A stretch of 44,064 nt of DNA from Planctomycetota bacterium (GTDB taxonomy: Bacteria > Planctomycetota > UBA1135 > GCA-002748355): the NCBI GenBank assembly GCA_011321845.1, contig DROQ01000036.1, positions 1 to 44,064 of the forward strand. The letters run 5' to 3'. Position numbers and translations under genes: made by a program. Positions 7,929-16,622 of the stretch are shown in pieces. Within the stretch, counting starts at the first letter, position 1; the number at the start of each line of letters is the position of its first letter. The notes beneath the pieces were generated by a model. It was not told where the DNA came from. It did no database searches and saw nothing but the letters and a program-made list of their open reading frames with translations.

Positions 7929-9599
7929 ATGGAACAGAGCCAGCTCTCCCGCATCTTCCTCCTCGCTACCCTCTCTTTGGCAGCCTGCTCCGCAGAGGCT
8001 TACCGCCATGAAGCGGACGAGGAGGTCTATCGCATCCTCGGAAAAAAGCGCCAGGCCGTCCTCGGCAAGGAGGCGGACCAGGACCGCGCCCTGTTTTCCA
8101 TCGAGGCAAAAAAACACCCCCTGCGAGACCAACTCCTCGCCAGGATCGAAAAGGGCAAGCCCCCCCTGGTCCACCTCACCCTGGATCGTGCCCTGGAGAT
8201 CGCTGCGGAGAACAGCCGCGACTTCCAAACCCGCAAAGAACGCCTCTACCTCTCGGCCCTTACCCTGACCGGGCAGCGCAACCGCTACAGCACGATCTTC
8301 TCAGGAAGCGCCAGTGGCCAGGCCAGCGGTGTCGGCAAGGACAAGTCCGGACAAGGAAGCGCCTCCGGCTCCCTGGGCGCCTCCAAGATTCTCTCCAGCG
8401 GCGCCCGCGTCCTGGGAAGTTTCCTGAACAACTTTGTCAAGGTCTTCACCAGCGGGGGAGGATGGAACGTCAGCTCCCTTCTCTCACTGAGTATCACCCA
8501 GCCTCTACTCGCGGGATTCGGCCGTGAGGTCGCTCTCGAACCCCTCACCCAGGCCGAGCGCAACGTGATCTACGAGATCCGGAACTTTGAGCGGTTCCGC
8601 CGGACCTTCTGCATCGACATCGTCAACGAATACCTCAACCTCCTCGAGCTGGACAACACCCTGAAAAACCAAGAGGCCAACCTCAAGAGCCTCCGGCTCA
8701 ACAGGGAACGGTCCGAGGCCATGGCCCGGGCGGGCCGCCTCCCCCCCTTTCAGGTGGACCAGGCACGGCAGCAGGAGTTTTCGGCCGAAGACCGCACCAT
8801 CAGCGCACGCTCGCGCATGAAAACCGCTTTGGACCGGTTCAAGATCACTCTGGGTCTCCCGATCGAAACCGAGCTTCGCCTCGACCGCAGCATTCTCCAA
8901 AAGTTCCAGAGTTTCGGGGTGGAGGCACAACGGATCAGCCCCGAGCAGGCCATCGCCATCGCCCTCAGCAATCGCCTCGACATCCAAAACAGCAAGGAGC
9001 AATTGGAGGATGCCGAACGGCAGGTCCGGGTGGCGGCAGACGCCCTCAAGATCGGCCTGGACCTCAGCGCATCCATCGACGTCCCCAACCAGGGAGACAA
9101 ACCCTACAAAATGAACTTCCACAAGTTCGAGTGGCAGCTGGGTCTGGCCCTGGACCTCCCCCTCAACAAGGTGGCCGAGCGCAACGTCTACCGCAGCTCT
9201 CTGATTGCCTTGGAGGCGGAAAAACGGAATTACAGTCTTTTTATCGACCAGGTGAAACAGCAGATCCGGGGAGAGCTGCGGGACTTGGAACTCGCCTTTC
9301 GCAGTTTCAAGATCCAGGAACAGGCCGTGTCATTGGCGAAACAGCGGGTGGAGAGCACCCTGATGCTGATCGACGCCGGGAGAGCCAGCACTCGAGATTA
9401 TCTCGAGGCGGAGCAATCCCTCCTCTCTTCCCAAAACGCCCTCACCTCCGCCCTTGTAGACTACGTATTGAGGAAACTGCAATTGCTCCGGGACCTGGAG
9501 CTCTTGGATGTCGGGCAAAAGGGGCTCTCTCTCGACCCCTCCACCATCCAGCGTTGGACCCAGTCCGGAGCCAAAAAACCAAAAGCCACCAAGAAATGA
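7929..9599 (+). CDS. TolC-family outer membrane efflux lipoprotein
   Basis: This 556-residue protein begins with a lipoprotein signal peptide ending LAAC, with the lipidated Cys at residue 20. Two long helical repeats follow, typical of OEP/TolC proteins. The first has HLTLDRALEIAAENS near 85 and the second ISPEQAIAIALSNRLDIQ near 337, each opening a coiled-coil segment. Strand regions (SITQPLLAGFG near 190; FEWQLGLALDLPL near 400) would form the membrane barrel. Trimeric TolC channels carry substrates from an inner-membrane pump across the outer membrane. It is the first gene of an operon with the membrane-fusion protein (ATGA overlap at 9596), the ABC ATPase and the permease. The cargo is unknown. 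Confidence 0.9.
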   Translation: MEQSQLSRIFLLATLSLAACSAEAYRHEADEEVYRILGKKRQAVLGKEADQDRALFSIEAKKHPLRDQLLARIEKGKPPLVHLTLDRALEIAAENSRDFQTRKERLYLSALTLTGQRNRYSTIFSGSASGQASGVGKDKSGQGSASGSLGASKILSSGARVLGSFLNNFVKVFTSGGGWNVSSLLSLSITQPLLAGFGREVALEPLTQAERNVIYEIRNFERFRRTFCIDIVNEYLNLLELDNTLKNQEANLKSLRLNRERSEAMARAGRLPPFQVDQARQQEFSAEDRTISARSRMKTALDRFKITLGLPIETELRLDRSILQKFQSFGVEAQRISPEQAIAIALSNRLDIQNSKEQLEDAERQVRVAADALKIGLDLSASIDVPNQGDKPYKMNFHKFEWQLGLALDLPLNKVAERNVYRSSLIALEAEKRNYSLFIDQVKQQIRGELRDLELAFRSFKIQEQAVSLAKQRVESTLMLIDAGRASTRDYLEAEQSLLSSQNALTSALVDYVLRKLQLLRDLELLDVGQKGLSLDPSTIQRWTQSGAKKPKATKK

Positions 9600-11575
9600 A
9601 AACAACCCACATCATTGTCGCGGTCCTCCTGATCGGAGCTGCCCTCTTCTTCTGGAAACCCTGGGAGGCCAGGGCGAACGGGCGGGACATCGTCGCCGCC
9701 GACCAGTACGAGGTCATTCCCCGCGATCTTCGAGTCACGGTGGTCGAATCCGCAACCCTTGAGGCTGGGACCTCGGTGGACCTGCGTTCCCAGATCGAAG
9801 GGAGGGCCACCATCCTCTGGCTCATCCCCGAGGGGACACCGGTAAAGAAAGGGCAGAAGGTCGCCGAGTTGGACGTAAGCCAGATCCGGGACCGCCTGGA
9901 GACCCAGAAAATCTCAGTGGCCCGCTCGGAAGCCGCCTACATCACGGCCCAGAAAAACTTCGAGATCCAGAAAAACAAGAACGCATCGGAAATCGAAAAA
10001 GCGCGCAATGACCTCCTCTTCGCCGAACTCGACCTCGAGAAATTCCTTGGCAAGCCGGTAAAAGGCCGAGAGAAGACCATGGAAGAGATGGGAGAGCGGG
10101 ACCAGCAGCTGGTCGACGCCCAATCCCAGATCGAACTGGCCGGAGAAGACCTTCGACGAGCAAAGAGCCGATTGGAGTGGACACGCAAGCTCCACGCCAA
10201 AAAATACGTAACGGACCTGGACCTGGAGGCGGACCGCATCGCCGTTCTCAAAGCCAGCAACCAGCTCAAACTCGCCCGGAACCGCCTTCACATCCTCCAG
10301 ACCTACACTCTGGAGAAGAAGGACCGTGAACTTCGCGCCGCCCGCAAGGAAGCCGAAGCCCAGCTCGTCCGGACCAAACTCCGCTGCGAAGCGCAGCTGG
10401 CCCAGCAGCGGGCAGAGCTGGCTTCCAAGGAGCGCCAGGACGAGTTGGAGAAATCCAAGCTGGCCAAACTCCAGCGGCAGGTCGAAGCCAGTGTTCTGTA
10501 TGCGCCCCAGGACGGCCTCGTGGTTTACGCAACAGTCGGGAACCGGCGCAACCAGTCCCCCATCGACGAAGGGACCGACGTCCGCCAGGGTCAATCCATC
10601 ATCATGCTCCCGGATGTCTCCACCATTCGGGCCAAAACCAGCATCCACGAGACCCAGATCGACCGCATCGCCGTGGGCCAAAAAGTCACCCTCAAAGTCG
10701 ACGCCGTCCCTGACAAGGTCTTCTTCGGCAGGGTTTCCCGCGTCTCCGTCGTCCCCGATTCGCGCAGCTCCTGGTTCTCGCCCGACATCAAGCTCTATAC
10801 GACTCGGATCAAGATCTTTGGCGACACGACCATGCTGCGTCCGGGGCAGTCGGCCTCTGTCGAAATCCAGGTCGCCGACCTCAAAAACGTCCTTGCCATA
10901 CCGGTGCAATGCATCAACCGGCAAGGACGAGTTCTCTATGTCTGGAAAATGGTCAAGGGCAAACCCCAGGCCCAGATCGTCGAGGTGGGCCTGACCAACG
11001 ACAAGTTTATCGAGATCAAGAAAGGGCTCCAAAGTGGTGACAAGGTCCTCCTCACAGAACCCGAGGGCATCGAAGCTCCCAGTTACAAGGAAGAGAACAA
11101 ACGCCTCGAGAATGCCGAGAAGCAAAAGGAAGCCCATGCCGCAAAGGCCGACCAGGTGACCGAAGCAAGCGCGAGCCGTCGCCTTCCAGCCAAGGTTCGC
11201 ACCCGGAGGTCGGGCTCCTCTTCGGACCCCAAGCCCACGGAGGCCAGCGACCGGCGTAGAACCGGCTCTGCGGCCATCCTCAAGGCCATCCAGGAACGAT
11301 TCCCCCAAGAGGCCGAAGGGGTTACCAGCCTTCGCGCCATCTTCAAAAAGCCCGAGTTGCGCAAAAAAATCATGGCAGACCCGGAGTTGAAAAAGATGAT
11401 GAGCGCCATGATGGGCGGAAGACGCAGGGGAAGCAGATCCGGGGATGGCGCCCCCAGACGAGAAGGGATGAGAGGCCCCGGAAGAAGGTCCCACCGAGAG
11501 AGAGGGGTAGGACCCGGAAATGGAGCCCGGAGGGAAGGGATGCGAGGATCCAGGGGAGGAAGGGGTGGAAACTAG
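9596..11575 (+). CDS. HlyD/MacA-type membrane-fusion (periplasmic adaptor) protein
   Basis: This protein has 659 residues, starting at the ATG that overlaps the TolC stop as ATGA. An N-terminal anchor helix (residues 5-20) is followed by a first lipoyl/barrel half (LRSQIEGRATILWLIPEGTPVKKGQKVAELD, about 64-95). A long alpha-helical hairpin spans about 100-300, and the second lipoyl half begins VLYAPQDGLVVYA near 300. A beta-barrel and membrane-proximal domain run to about 490. This links the ABC permease to the TolC channel, as MacA does in MacAB-TolC. The oddity is a C-terminal extension of about 165 residues: a Lys/Glu linker, a short helical block with RKKIMADPELKKMM, then an Arg/Gly-rich tail with REGMRG repeated. 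That tail is absent from typical MacA proteins and should lie in the periplasm. Confidence 0.88.
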   Translation: MKTTHIIVAVLLIGAALFFWKPWEARANGRDIVAADQYEVIPRDLRVTVVESATLEAGTSVDLRSQIEGRATILWLIPEGTPVKKGQKVAELDVSQIRDRLETQKISVARSEAAYITAQKNFEIQKNKNASEIEKARNDLLFAELDLEKFLGKPVKGREKTMEEMGERDQQLVDAQSQIELAGEDLRRAKSRLEWTRKLHAKKYVTDLDLEADRIAVLKASNQLKLARNRLHILQTYTLEKKDRELRAARKEAEAQLVRTKLRCEAQLAQQRAELASKERQDELEKSKLAKLQRQVEASVLYAPQDGLVVYATVGNRRNQSPIDEGTDVRQGQSIIMLPDVSTIRAKTSIHETQIDRIAVGQKVTLKVDAVPDKVFFGRVSRVSVVPDSRSSWFSPDIKLYTTRIKIFGDTTMLRPGQSASVEIQVADLKNVLAIPVQCINRQGRVLYVWKMVKGKPQAQIVEVGLTNDKFIEIKKGLQSGDKVLLTEPEGIEAPSYKEENKRLENAEKQKEAHAAKADQVTEASASRRLPAKVRTRRSGSSSDPKPTEASDRRRTGSAAILKAIQERFPQEAEGVTSLRAIFKKPELRKKIMADPELKKMMSAMMGGRRRGSRSGDGAPRREGMRGPGRRSHRERGVGPGNGARREGMRGSRGGRGGN

Positions 11576-11582
11576 GGCGAGC

Positions 11583-12329
11583 ATGCCTGCCCCCCATTTT
11601 CAGCCTGCCGAGCAAGATCCCCCCCCGGTCCGGGAGGAGTTGGTCCGCCTCGATAAGGTCAAGCGCATATACCGCATGGGGGAGAACATCGTCCGCGCCC
11701 TGGACGGAGTCGACCTCTCCATCCGCAGGGGCCAGTACTGGTCCATCATCGGACGCTCGGGCTCCGGAAAGTCCACCCTCCTCAACGTCCTCGGCTGCCT
11801 GGACCGACCCAGCTCCGGCGAATACTACCTCGGGGGCACGAACGTAAGCGAACTCGACGATGACGCGCTCTCCGAGATCCGGGGACAACGGATCGGCTTC
11901 ATCTTCCAATCCTTCAACCTCATCCCCCAGCTCACGGTCCTCGAGAATCTCGAGGTCCCACTCTTCTACCAGGAACACGAACCCAAGGTCGCGAAGGAGC
12001 GTGCCGAACGCTACGCCGACCGGGTCGGCCTCAAGGATCGACTCCACCACCGCCCCAACGAACTTTCGGGCGGGCAGCAACAGCGCGTCGCCATCGCAAG
12101 GGCCCTGATGAACGAACCTCTCATCCTCCTGGCCGACGAAGCCACAGGAAACCTCGATTCCAAAACCGAGATGGAGATTCTCACCCTTCTCGACGAACTC
12201 CATGAGGAGGGCATGACCGTCATCATGGTCACCCACTCCGACAAGGTCGCGGACCGGGCGGGCCATAAACTCGAACTCCGGGATGGCAAGATCCTCCAAA
12301 TCACTCATCATAAGAAGGAGGACCTCTGA
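11583..12329 (+). CDS. ABC transporter ATP-binding protein, MacB/LolD type
   Basis: This 248-residue ATPase has Walker A GRSGSGKST (57-65), Q-loop FIFQSFNLIPQLTV, signature LSGGQ (161-165) and Walker B ILLADEATGNLD (181-192), followed by the switch His in VTHSD. The DEATGNLD and FNLIPQLTVLEN motifs place it with the MacB/LolD/FtsE ATPases that power mechanotransmission rather than classical transport. The start at 11583 is preferred because it follows the HlyD stop by eight bases; an alternative at 11520 would overlap the HlyD tail. The ribosome site is weak. Its stop overlaps the permease start as TGATG. Confidence 0.92.
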   Translation: MPAPHFQPAEQDPPPVREELVRLDKVKRIYRMGENIVRALDGVDLSIRRGQYWSIIGRSGSGKSTLLNVLGCLDRPSSGEYYLGGTNVSELDDDALSEIRGQRIGFIFQSFNLIPQLTVLENLEVPLFYQEHEPKVAKERAERYADRVGLKDRLHHRPNELSGGQQQRVAIARALMNEPLILLADEATGNLDSKTEMEILTLLDELHEEGMTVIMVTHSDKVADRAGHKLELRDGKILQITHHKKEDL

Positions 12330-13600
12330 TGCATCGAGGCTCCATGATCCGGACGATCCGGCTCGGTTTCAAAAGTTTGATGCTTCACAAGCTGCGCTCG
12401 GCTCTCACCATGCTCGGCATCCTGTTCGGAGTCTCCTCCGTCATCGCCATGCTTTCCATCGGCGAAGGCGCAAGCTACGAAGCCCAGGAGAGGATCAAAG
12501 CCTTGGGCTCCAACAACATCATCCTCGAGAGTCGCAAGCCGCCCGATGACAACAACCAGCAGGAGCAGAGCGCCTGGAGGGCTCAGGATTACGGACTGAC
12601 GTATGAAGACGCCGAGCTGATCTCCGAGACTCTCCCCGCGGTCAAGGTCGTCATCCCCATCCGGGAGATCCCCAAGCGGGTCCGGTACTCAGAGACCATC
12701 GTTCCGACCATCGTCCTCGGAACGGTCCCAGGTTACAGCGAAGTGACCGGCGTCAAGATCAAGGAGGGGCGCTTCCTCTCCTGGATCGACCTTCGCCGCA
12801 AACGAAACGTGGCAGTCATCGGCTCCGAGATCGCCCGAAAGCTCTTCCGCCTCGAAAACCCCCTGAACAAAAACATCCGCATCGGAAAAGAGATCTTCCG
12901 GGTCGTCGGCCAGCTCGCCGAACCCGATCGGGGCAACACCGGCAAGGCCGCCGACAGGATGCGCCAGGGGATCTTTGTTCCGCTCAGCTCGGCCATCTCC
13001 TTCTTCGGGGAACTCATCGTCAAGACCTCCGCCGGAAGCCGCGAGATGGAGCGCGTGCAACTGCACAGGATCAAGGTCCAAGTCACAGGGAACGACGAGG
13101 TCCTGGGAACCGGCGCGGCCATCCGCAAAATCATGGCGGACAAGCACAAGAAGAAGGACTTTGCGGTCATCGTCCCCCTGGAACTCCTGCGCCAGGCGGA
13201 GGACACCAAGCGCATCTTCAACATCGTCCTCGGCTCCATCGCAGGGATCAGCCTCCTCGTGGGCGGCATCGGAATCATGAATGTCATGCTCGCGACCGTC
13301 ACCGAACGGACCCGGGAGATCGGCATCCGCCGGGCCCTTGGCGCCAAACGGCGCCACATCATCGCCCAGTTCCTCGTGGAGACCGTCGTCCTCTCCTGCA
13401 TGGGCGGGATCCTCGGCATCCTCCTCGGCGTCTCCATCCCTGCCGTCGTCGAGTGGTATTCCAACATCACCACCATCGTCTCTCCCGCCTTCCCCATCCT
13501 CGCCTTCGGCATTTCCGCCGGCGTCGGCATCCTCTTTGGACTCTATCCCGCCTGGCGCGCCGCCCAGATGGACCCCGTCGAAGCCCTACGCCATGAGTAG
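12329..13600 (+). CDS. MacB/FtsX-type ABC permease
   Basis: This 423-residue protein starts within a TGATG overlap, eight bases after AAGGAGG. Layout: one N-terminal helix (LRSALTMLGILFGVSSVIAM, about 22-41) with the family motif SIGEGASYEAQERIKALGSN; a periplasmic MacB_PCD domain (about 45-285); then three helices near the C-terminus, including LLVGGIGIMNVMLATVTERTREIGIRRALGA (split across the membrane edge) and GILFGLYPAWRAAQMDPVEALR. This is the standard four-helix type VII ABC fold. With the ATPase, adaptor and TolC-like protein it completes a MacAB-TolC-like exporter of drugs, peptides or lipids. The cargo cannot be read from sequence. Confidence 0.92.
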   Translation: MHRGSMIRTIRLGFKSLMLHKLRSALTMLGILFGVSSVIAMLSIGEGASYEAQERIKALGSNNIILESRKPPDDNNQQEQSAWRAQDYGLTYEDAELISETLPAVKVVIPIREIPKRVRYSETIVPTIVLGTVPGYSEVTGVKIKEGRFLSWIDLRRKRNVAVIGSEIARKLFRLENPLNKNIRIGKEIFRVVGQLAEPDRGNTGKAADRMRQGIFVPLSSAISFFGELIVKTSAGSREMERVQLHRIKVQVTGNDEVLGTGAAIRKIMADKHKKKDFAVIVPLELLRQAEDTKRIFNIVLGSIAGISLLVGGIGIMNVMLATVTERTREIGIRRALGAKRRHIIAQFLVETVVLSCMGGILGILLGVSIPAVVEWYSNITTIVSPAFPILAFGISAGVGILFGLYPAWRAAQMDPVEALRHE

Positions 13601-13615
13601 GAGGGGGCGTTCGGT

Positions 13616-14002
13616 CTAGGGCTTTGCCCGCCAGGCTGCGATCTCATGGAGCATGATGGGGTTTCCATCGGGGTCGAGGACGATGGCCATCTTGCAGATG
13701 CACCGTCCTTCTCCGTCCCTGTTTTCCCACACATCCTGGAGGACCTGGGCTCCGGACTCCCGAATCCGAGCGACCTCTTGGTCGATGTCGTCGGTTTCCA
13801 GAGCGAGATAGGTGGCATGGCTTGGGCTCTTTGTCGGAGAAATGGTGTCCAAGGCGATGGTTGTACCATCGGCCGTCTGATACTCCGACCAGAGTTCTCC
13901 GTAATCCGCGTCCAGTTCGAGGCCAAGAACCTTTTCGTAGAACTTCTTAGCCCCTTCCAAATCCTTGGTCGGCTGCCCGACAAACGCGATTTTCTTGATC
14001 AT
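13616..14002 (-). CDS. VOC (glyoxalase/bleomycin resistance) family protein
   Basis: This 128-residue protein starts MIKKIAFVGQPTKDLEGAKKFYEKVLGL, the usual first beta-alpha unit of a VOC domain, and has the second unit ATYLALETDDIDQEVARIRESGAQVL followed by IVLDPDGNPIMLHEI, where the C-terminal Glu usually binds the metal. VOC proteins include lactoylglutathione lyases, dioxygenases and resistance proteins; single-domain members like this usually lack a known substrate. GGAAGA lies just before the ATG. It is convergent with the permease gene, only 15 bases apart, with no visible terminator. Confidence 0.85.
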   Translation of the reverse strand: MIKKIAFVGQPTKDLEGAKKFYEKVLGLELDADYGELWSEYQTADGTTIALDTISPTKSPSHATYLALETDDIDQEVARIRESGAQVLQDVWENRDGEGRCICKMAIVLDPDGNPIMLHEIAAWRAKP

Positions 14003-14139
14003 ATTCTTCCGTCCCTCTCTAAGGGTCTGTCGAGCATTTCTTCCGACCTTAACCCCGCCCATTCGCTTCCGCCAGGGGCCTTTCCCTCTCAGGACTTTCA
14101 GGAATCCCCCACCAGCCAGCAAGACGCAGTTTCGGGAAA

Positions 14140-14592
14140 TCAGAACTCGATCTCGACGAGCTTGTTGGAGTCGAGGTAGCTGAGGGGGACATCGACCAGG
14201 ACGTAGCCGAGGGCGGGGGCGCCGACCTTGAGACGGACGGTGGCTTCGTCCTCGAAGACGTCGGAACTCAGGGCGGCGTAGCCCTCTGGGACTTCGAGGA
14301 ACCCGAGTCCCGCGCCGGCCAACTCGGAGGCGCTGAAGAAGACCGACCCAAAAGCCCCGCTCCGACGGAAGGAGCAGCTCCCGCAGGCCTGGACCCACTG
14401 GTTGCTCCACTCGTTCCAGCAGGCGATCAGGCGAACTTCCACACCTTGGTAGGCGTGTCCGTAGCCATCGGTGATCCGGACTTCGATGGAGGCGGAATGG
14501 TAGTCGATGGGGAGAATGATCTCTCCTTCCACGCCACAGGAGGAGGCCAGAGGAAGGACGAGGAAAAGCAGGAACAGGAGAGATTTTTTCAT
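14140..14592 (-). CDS. small secreted lipoprotein of unknown function
   Basis: This 150-residue protein has a lipoprotein signal peptide (MKKSLLFLLFLVLPLASSC), with the predicted lipidated Cys at residue 19. The mature part reads as a beta-sandwich (SIEVRITDGYGHAYQGVEVRLIACW) resembling carboxypeptidase-regulatory or Ig-like folds, and contains two close Cys residues (ACGSC) that could form a disulfide or bind metal. No specific family was recognised. AGGCAGG lies just upstream of the ATG. It lies upstream of the VOC gene on the same strand, 137 bases away. Confidence 0.65.
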   Translation of the reverse strand: MKKSLLFLLFLVLPLASSCGVEGEIILPIDYHSASIEVRITDGYGHAYQGVEVRLIACWNEWSNQWVQACGSCSFRRSGAFGSVFFSASELAGAGLGFLEVPEGYAALSSDVFEDEATVRLKVGAPALGYVLVDVPLSYLDSNKLVEIEF

Positions 14593-14870
14593 GATGCCTG
14601 CCTTGGAGCAGAAGCTGTGCCAGGGGGGGCATGGAAGAAGAATGGGTGTCCCCCTCGGCTCCGGGCCATGGCTAAATCCAGGTATGGCCAGGGAATAGAG
14701 AGGGAGGTAGATGGAATGGGAAGGAGGGGGGAGGAGGGATCATGCCCAGGGGACGCTGTCCCTGGAGCGGGACAGTCGCCTCCAGGAATCCCTTTTCTTG
14801 GATCCGTGGCGGTCTTAGGTAGGATTCTCTCCCGATTTTACTGGTTTCCCAACACCTTCCCGGAGCAAAG
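14593..14870. promoter_or_regulatory. divergent intergenic region with an inverted repeat
   Basis: This 278-base gap separates the minus-strand lipoprotein from the plus-strand M3 peptidase. It holds a GGGTGTCCC word at 14644-14652 and an imperfect inverted repeat, CCAGGGGAC/TGTCCCTGG, at 14746-14765, which could be an operator for the peptidase gene. A region rich in GGGAGG purine runs lies at 14700-14740. No gene was recognised. Confidence 0.35.
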
Positions 14871-16601
14871 ATGCAGCTCACCACACAGCCCGATATCGGT
14901 CTCCCTCCCCGTCGTTTTCTGGAAGAGGGTTTCGACCCTACTAACGTCGAGGCCCTCAAGTCCAAGGTCCAGGAGCTTCTCGACCGGGAGATCCTTACTG
15001 TCAAGGATTTGGAGCAGTGGACCCTGGATCAATCCGAACTCTCCTCCCAGGTGGGTGCCGCCCTGGCCAGGCGCTACATCGCTATGACCTGCGACACCAA
15101 GGATGAGGAGGCCCGGGAAGCCTATCTCTCCTTCCAGAAGAACGTGATCCCGGAGTTCAGCGTTCTCTCGGACAAGCTCAACAAGCATTTCTTGAAGAGC
15201 CCCTTCAAAAAGGAGCTGGGAAAACGCTACGAGGTTTTCATTCGGGAGGCGGAGAAGGAGGCAGAGATCTTCCGGGAGGAGAACACCAAGCTGGCGGCCG
15301 ATGACTCGGCCCTCGCGGCGGCCTATTCGCAGATCCAGGGCAAGGTGACGATCGAACACGGAGGCAAGACTCTGACTGCGCAGCAGGCAGGAGCCCTCCT
15401 CGAGGAAAAGGACCGAGGACTCCGGGAGGAAGTCTGGCGCAAGATCGGGGACAGGCGCCTTGAGGACGTCGAGGAGATCGAGGACCTCTTCGATAAGATG
15501 GTGGCCCTAAGGACCCGGATGGCCAAGAATGCGGGCTTCGCCAACTTCAGGGATTATATTTTCGAAAAGAAATTGCGCTTCGACTATGGGCCCGCGGACT
15601 GCGAGGCCTTTCATGAAGCGGTCGAGCAGGTCGTCGTCCCGGTCCTCGGAACTTTCGCCGAAGAGCGGAAGACCAGGCTGGGATTGGACACCCTGCGGCC
15701 CTGGGACACCGCCGTCAAGCTGAGCGGAGGCGAGCCCTCCCGCCCCTTCAAGGACCAGGAGGGATACATCGAGCTGACGAAAAAGATCTTCCAGAAGGTC
15801 GACCCCTTCTTCGCCCAGGAGTTCGACAAGCTCGTCCGCAACGACATGCTGGACCTCATGTCGCGGGAAGGAAAGGCGCCGGGGGGATACCAGTATGTCC
15901 TCGAGGACATCCGCCTGCCCTTCATCTTCATCAACGCCGTGGGGTCCCAGCGTGACCTGCGCGTCCTCCTGCACGAAGGCGGGCATGCCTTCCACTCTCT
16001 TCTCTGCCGGGACGAGCCCCTCGTGTCCTACCGCCACTCCCCCATGGAGTTCGCCGAGGTGGCGAGCATGAGCATGGAGCTGTTGGGGTTCGAGCAGATG
16101 GACAAAGTCATCGACCCCGGGGAGGCCCGGGAGAGCTTCGCCTCCTTCCTCAAGGACGCCCTTGCGACTTTCAGCTGGGTAGCCACCATCGACGCCTTCC
16201 AGCACTGGATCTACACAAACCCCGAGCACAGCCGCGAGGAACGCAGAGCCAAGTGGAACGAGATCCGACAGCGCTTCGGGCCCCACGTGGATTACAGCGG
16301 GATCGAGAAGTACCAGGACTACCTCTGGCACAGGCAGGGACACATCTTTGGTTCGCCCTTTTACTACATCGAATACGCCATCGCGCAGATCGGGGCTTTC
16401 CAGGTCTGGCTCAAGGAACGCGAGGACCACGAGCAGGCGATCAAGGCCTACAAGGACGCCCTTTCCCTGGGCGGGAGCCGGCCCCTTCCCGAACTTTTCC
16501 GGACGGCCGGGGGGCGCTTCGCGATGGACGCCGAAATGCTGGGCACCCTGGTTCCCGAGGTCACGAAAAAGATCGAAGAGCTTCAGGCCGAAACGGCCTG
16601 A
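14871..16601 (+). CDS. M3-family oligoendopeptidase (PepF-like)
   Basis: This 576-residue zinc peptidase has the HExxH motif as HEGGH at 368-372 and the downstream third ligand Glu396 in EFAEVASM, as in oligoendopeptidase F. The length and all-helical makeup fit the M3B group, which cleaves short peptides in the cytoplasm. There is no signal peptide. The N-terminal ~200 residues form the helical domain that closes over the channel; the conserved C-terminal block GHIFGSPFYYIEYAIAQIGAFQVW (about 494-517, split here for length) carries residues that contact substrate in the family. The gene is followed closely by the ABC-F gene, 21 bases away. Confidence 0.9.
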   Translation: MQLTTQPDIGLPPRRFLEEGFDPTNVEALKSKVQELLDREILTVKDLEQWTLDQSELSSQVGAALARRYIAMTCDTKDEEAREAYLSFQKNVIPEFSVLSDKLNKHFLKSPFKKELGKRYEVFIREAEKEAEIFREENTKLAADDSALAAAYSQIQGKVTIEHGGKTLTAQQAGALLEEKDRGLREEVWRKIGDRRLEDVEEIEDLFDKMVALRTRMAKNAGFANFRDYIFEKKLRFDYGPADCEAFHEAVEQVVVPVLGTFAEERKTRLGLDTLRPWDTAVKLSGGEPSRPFKDQEGYIELTKKIFQKVDPFFAQEFDKLVRNDMLDLMSREGKAPGGYQYVLEDIRLPFIFINAVGSQRDLRVLLHEGGHAFHSLLCRDEPLVSYRHSPMEFAEVASMSMELLGFEQMDKVIDPGEARESFASFLKDALATFSWVATIDAFQHWIYTNPEHSREERRAKWNEIRQRFGPHVDYSGIEKYQDYLWHRQGHIFGSPFYYIEYAIAQIGAFQVWLKEREDHEQAIKAYKDALSLGGSRPLPELFRTAGGRFAMDAEMLGTLVPEVTKKIEELQAETA

Positions 16602-16622
16602 CGGCTCCTCGCCGCATGATTC

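Noticed and set aside
14607-14622. TGGCACAGCTTCTGCT on the minus strand, like a sigma-54 promoter, ahead of the small lipoprotein gene
   Set aside because: The -24/-12 spacing fits, but the implied transcription start would be about five bases before the ATG, leaving no room for the ribosome site that seems to be used. One -12 base also differs.
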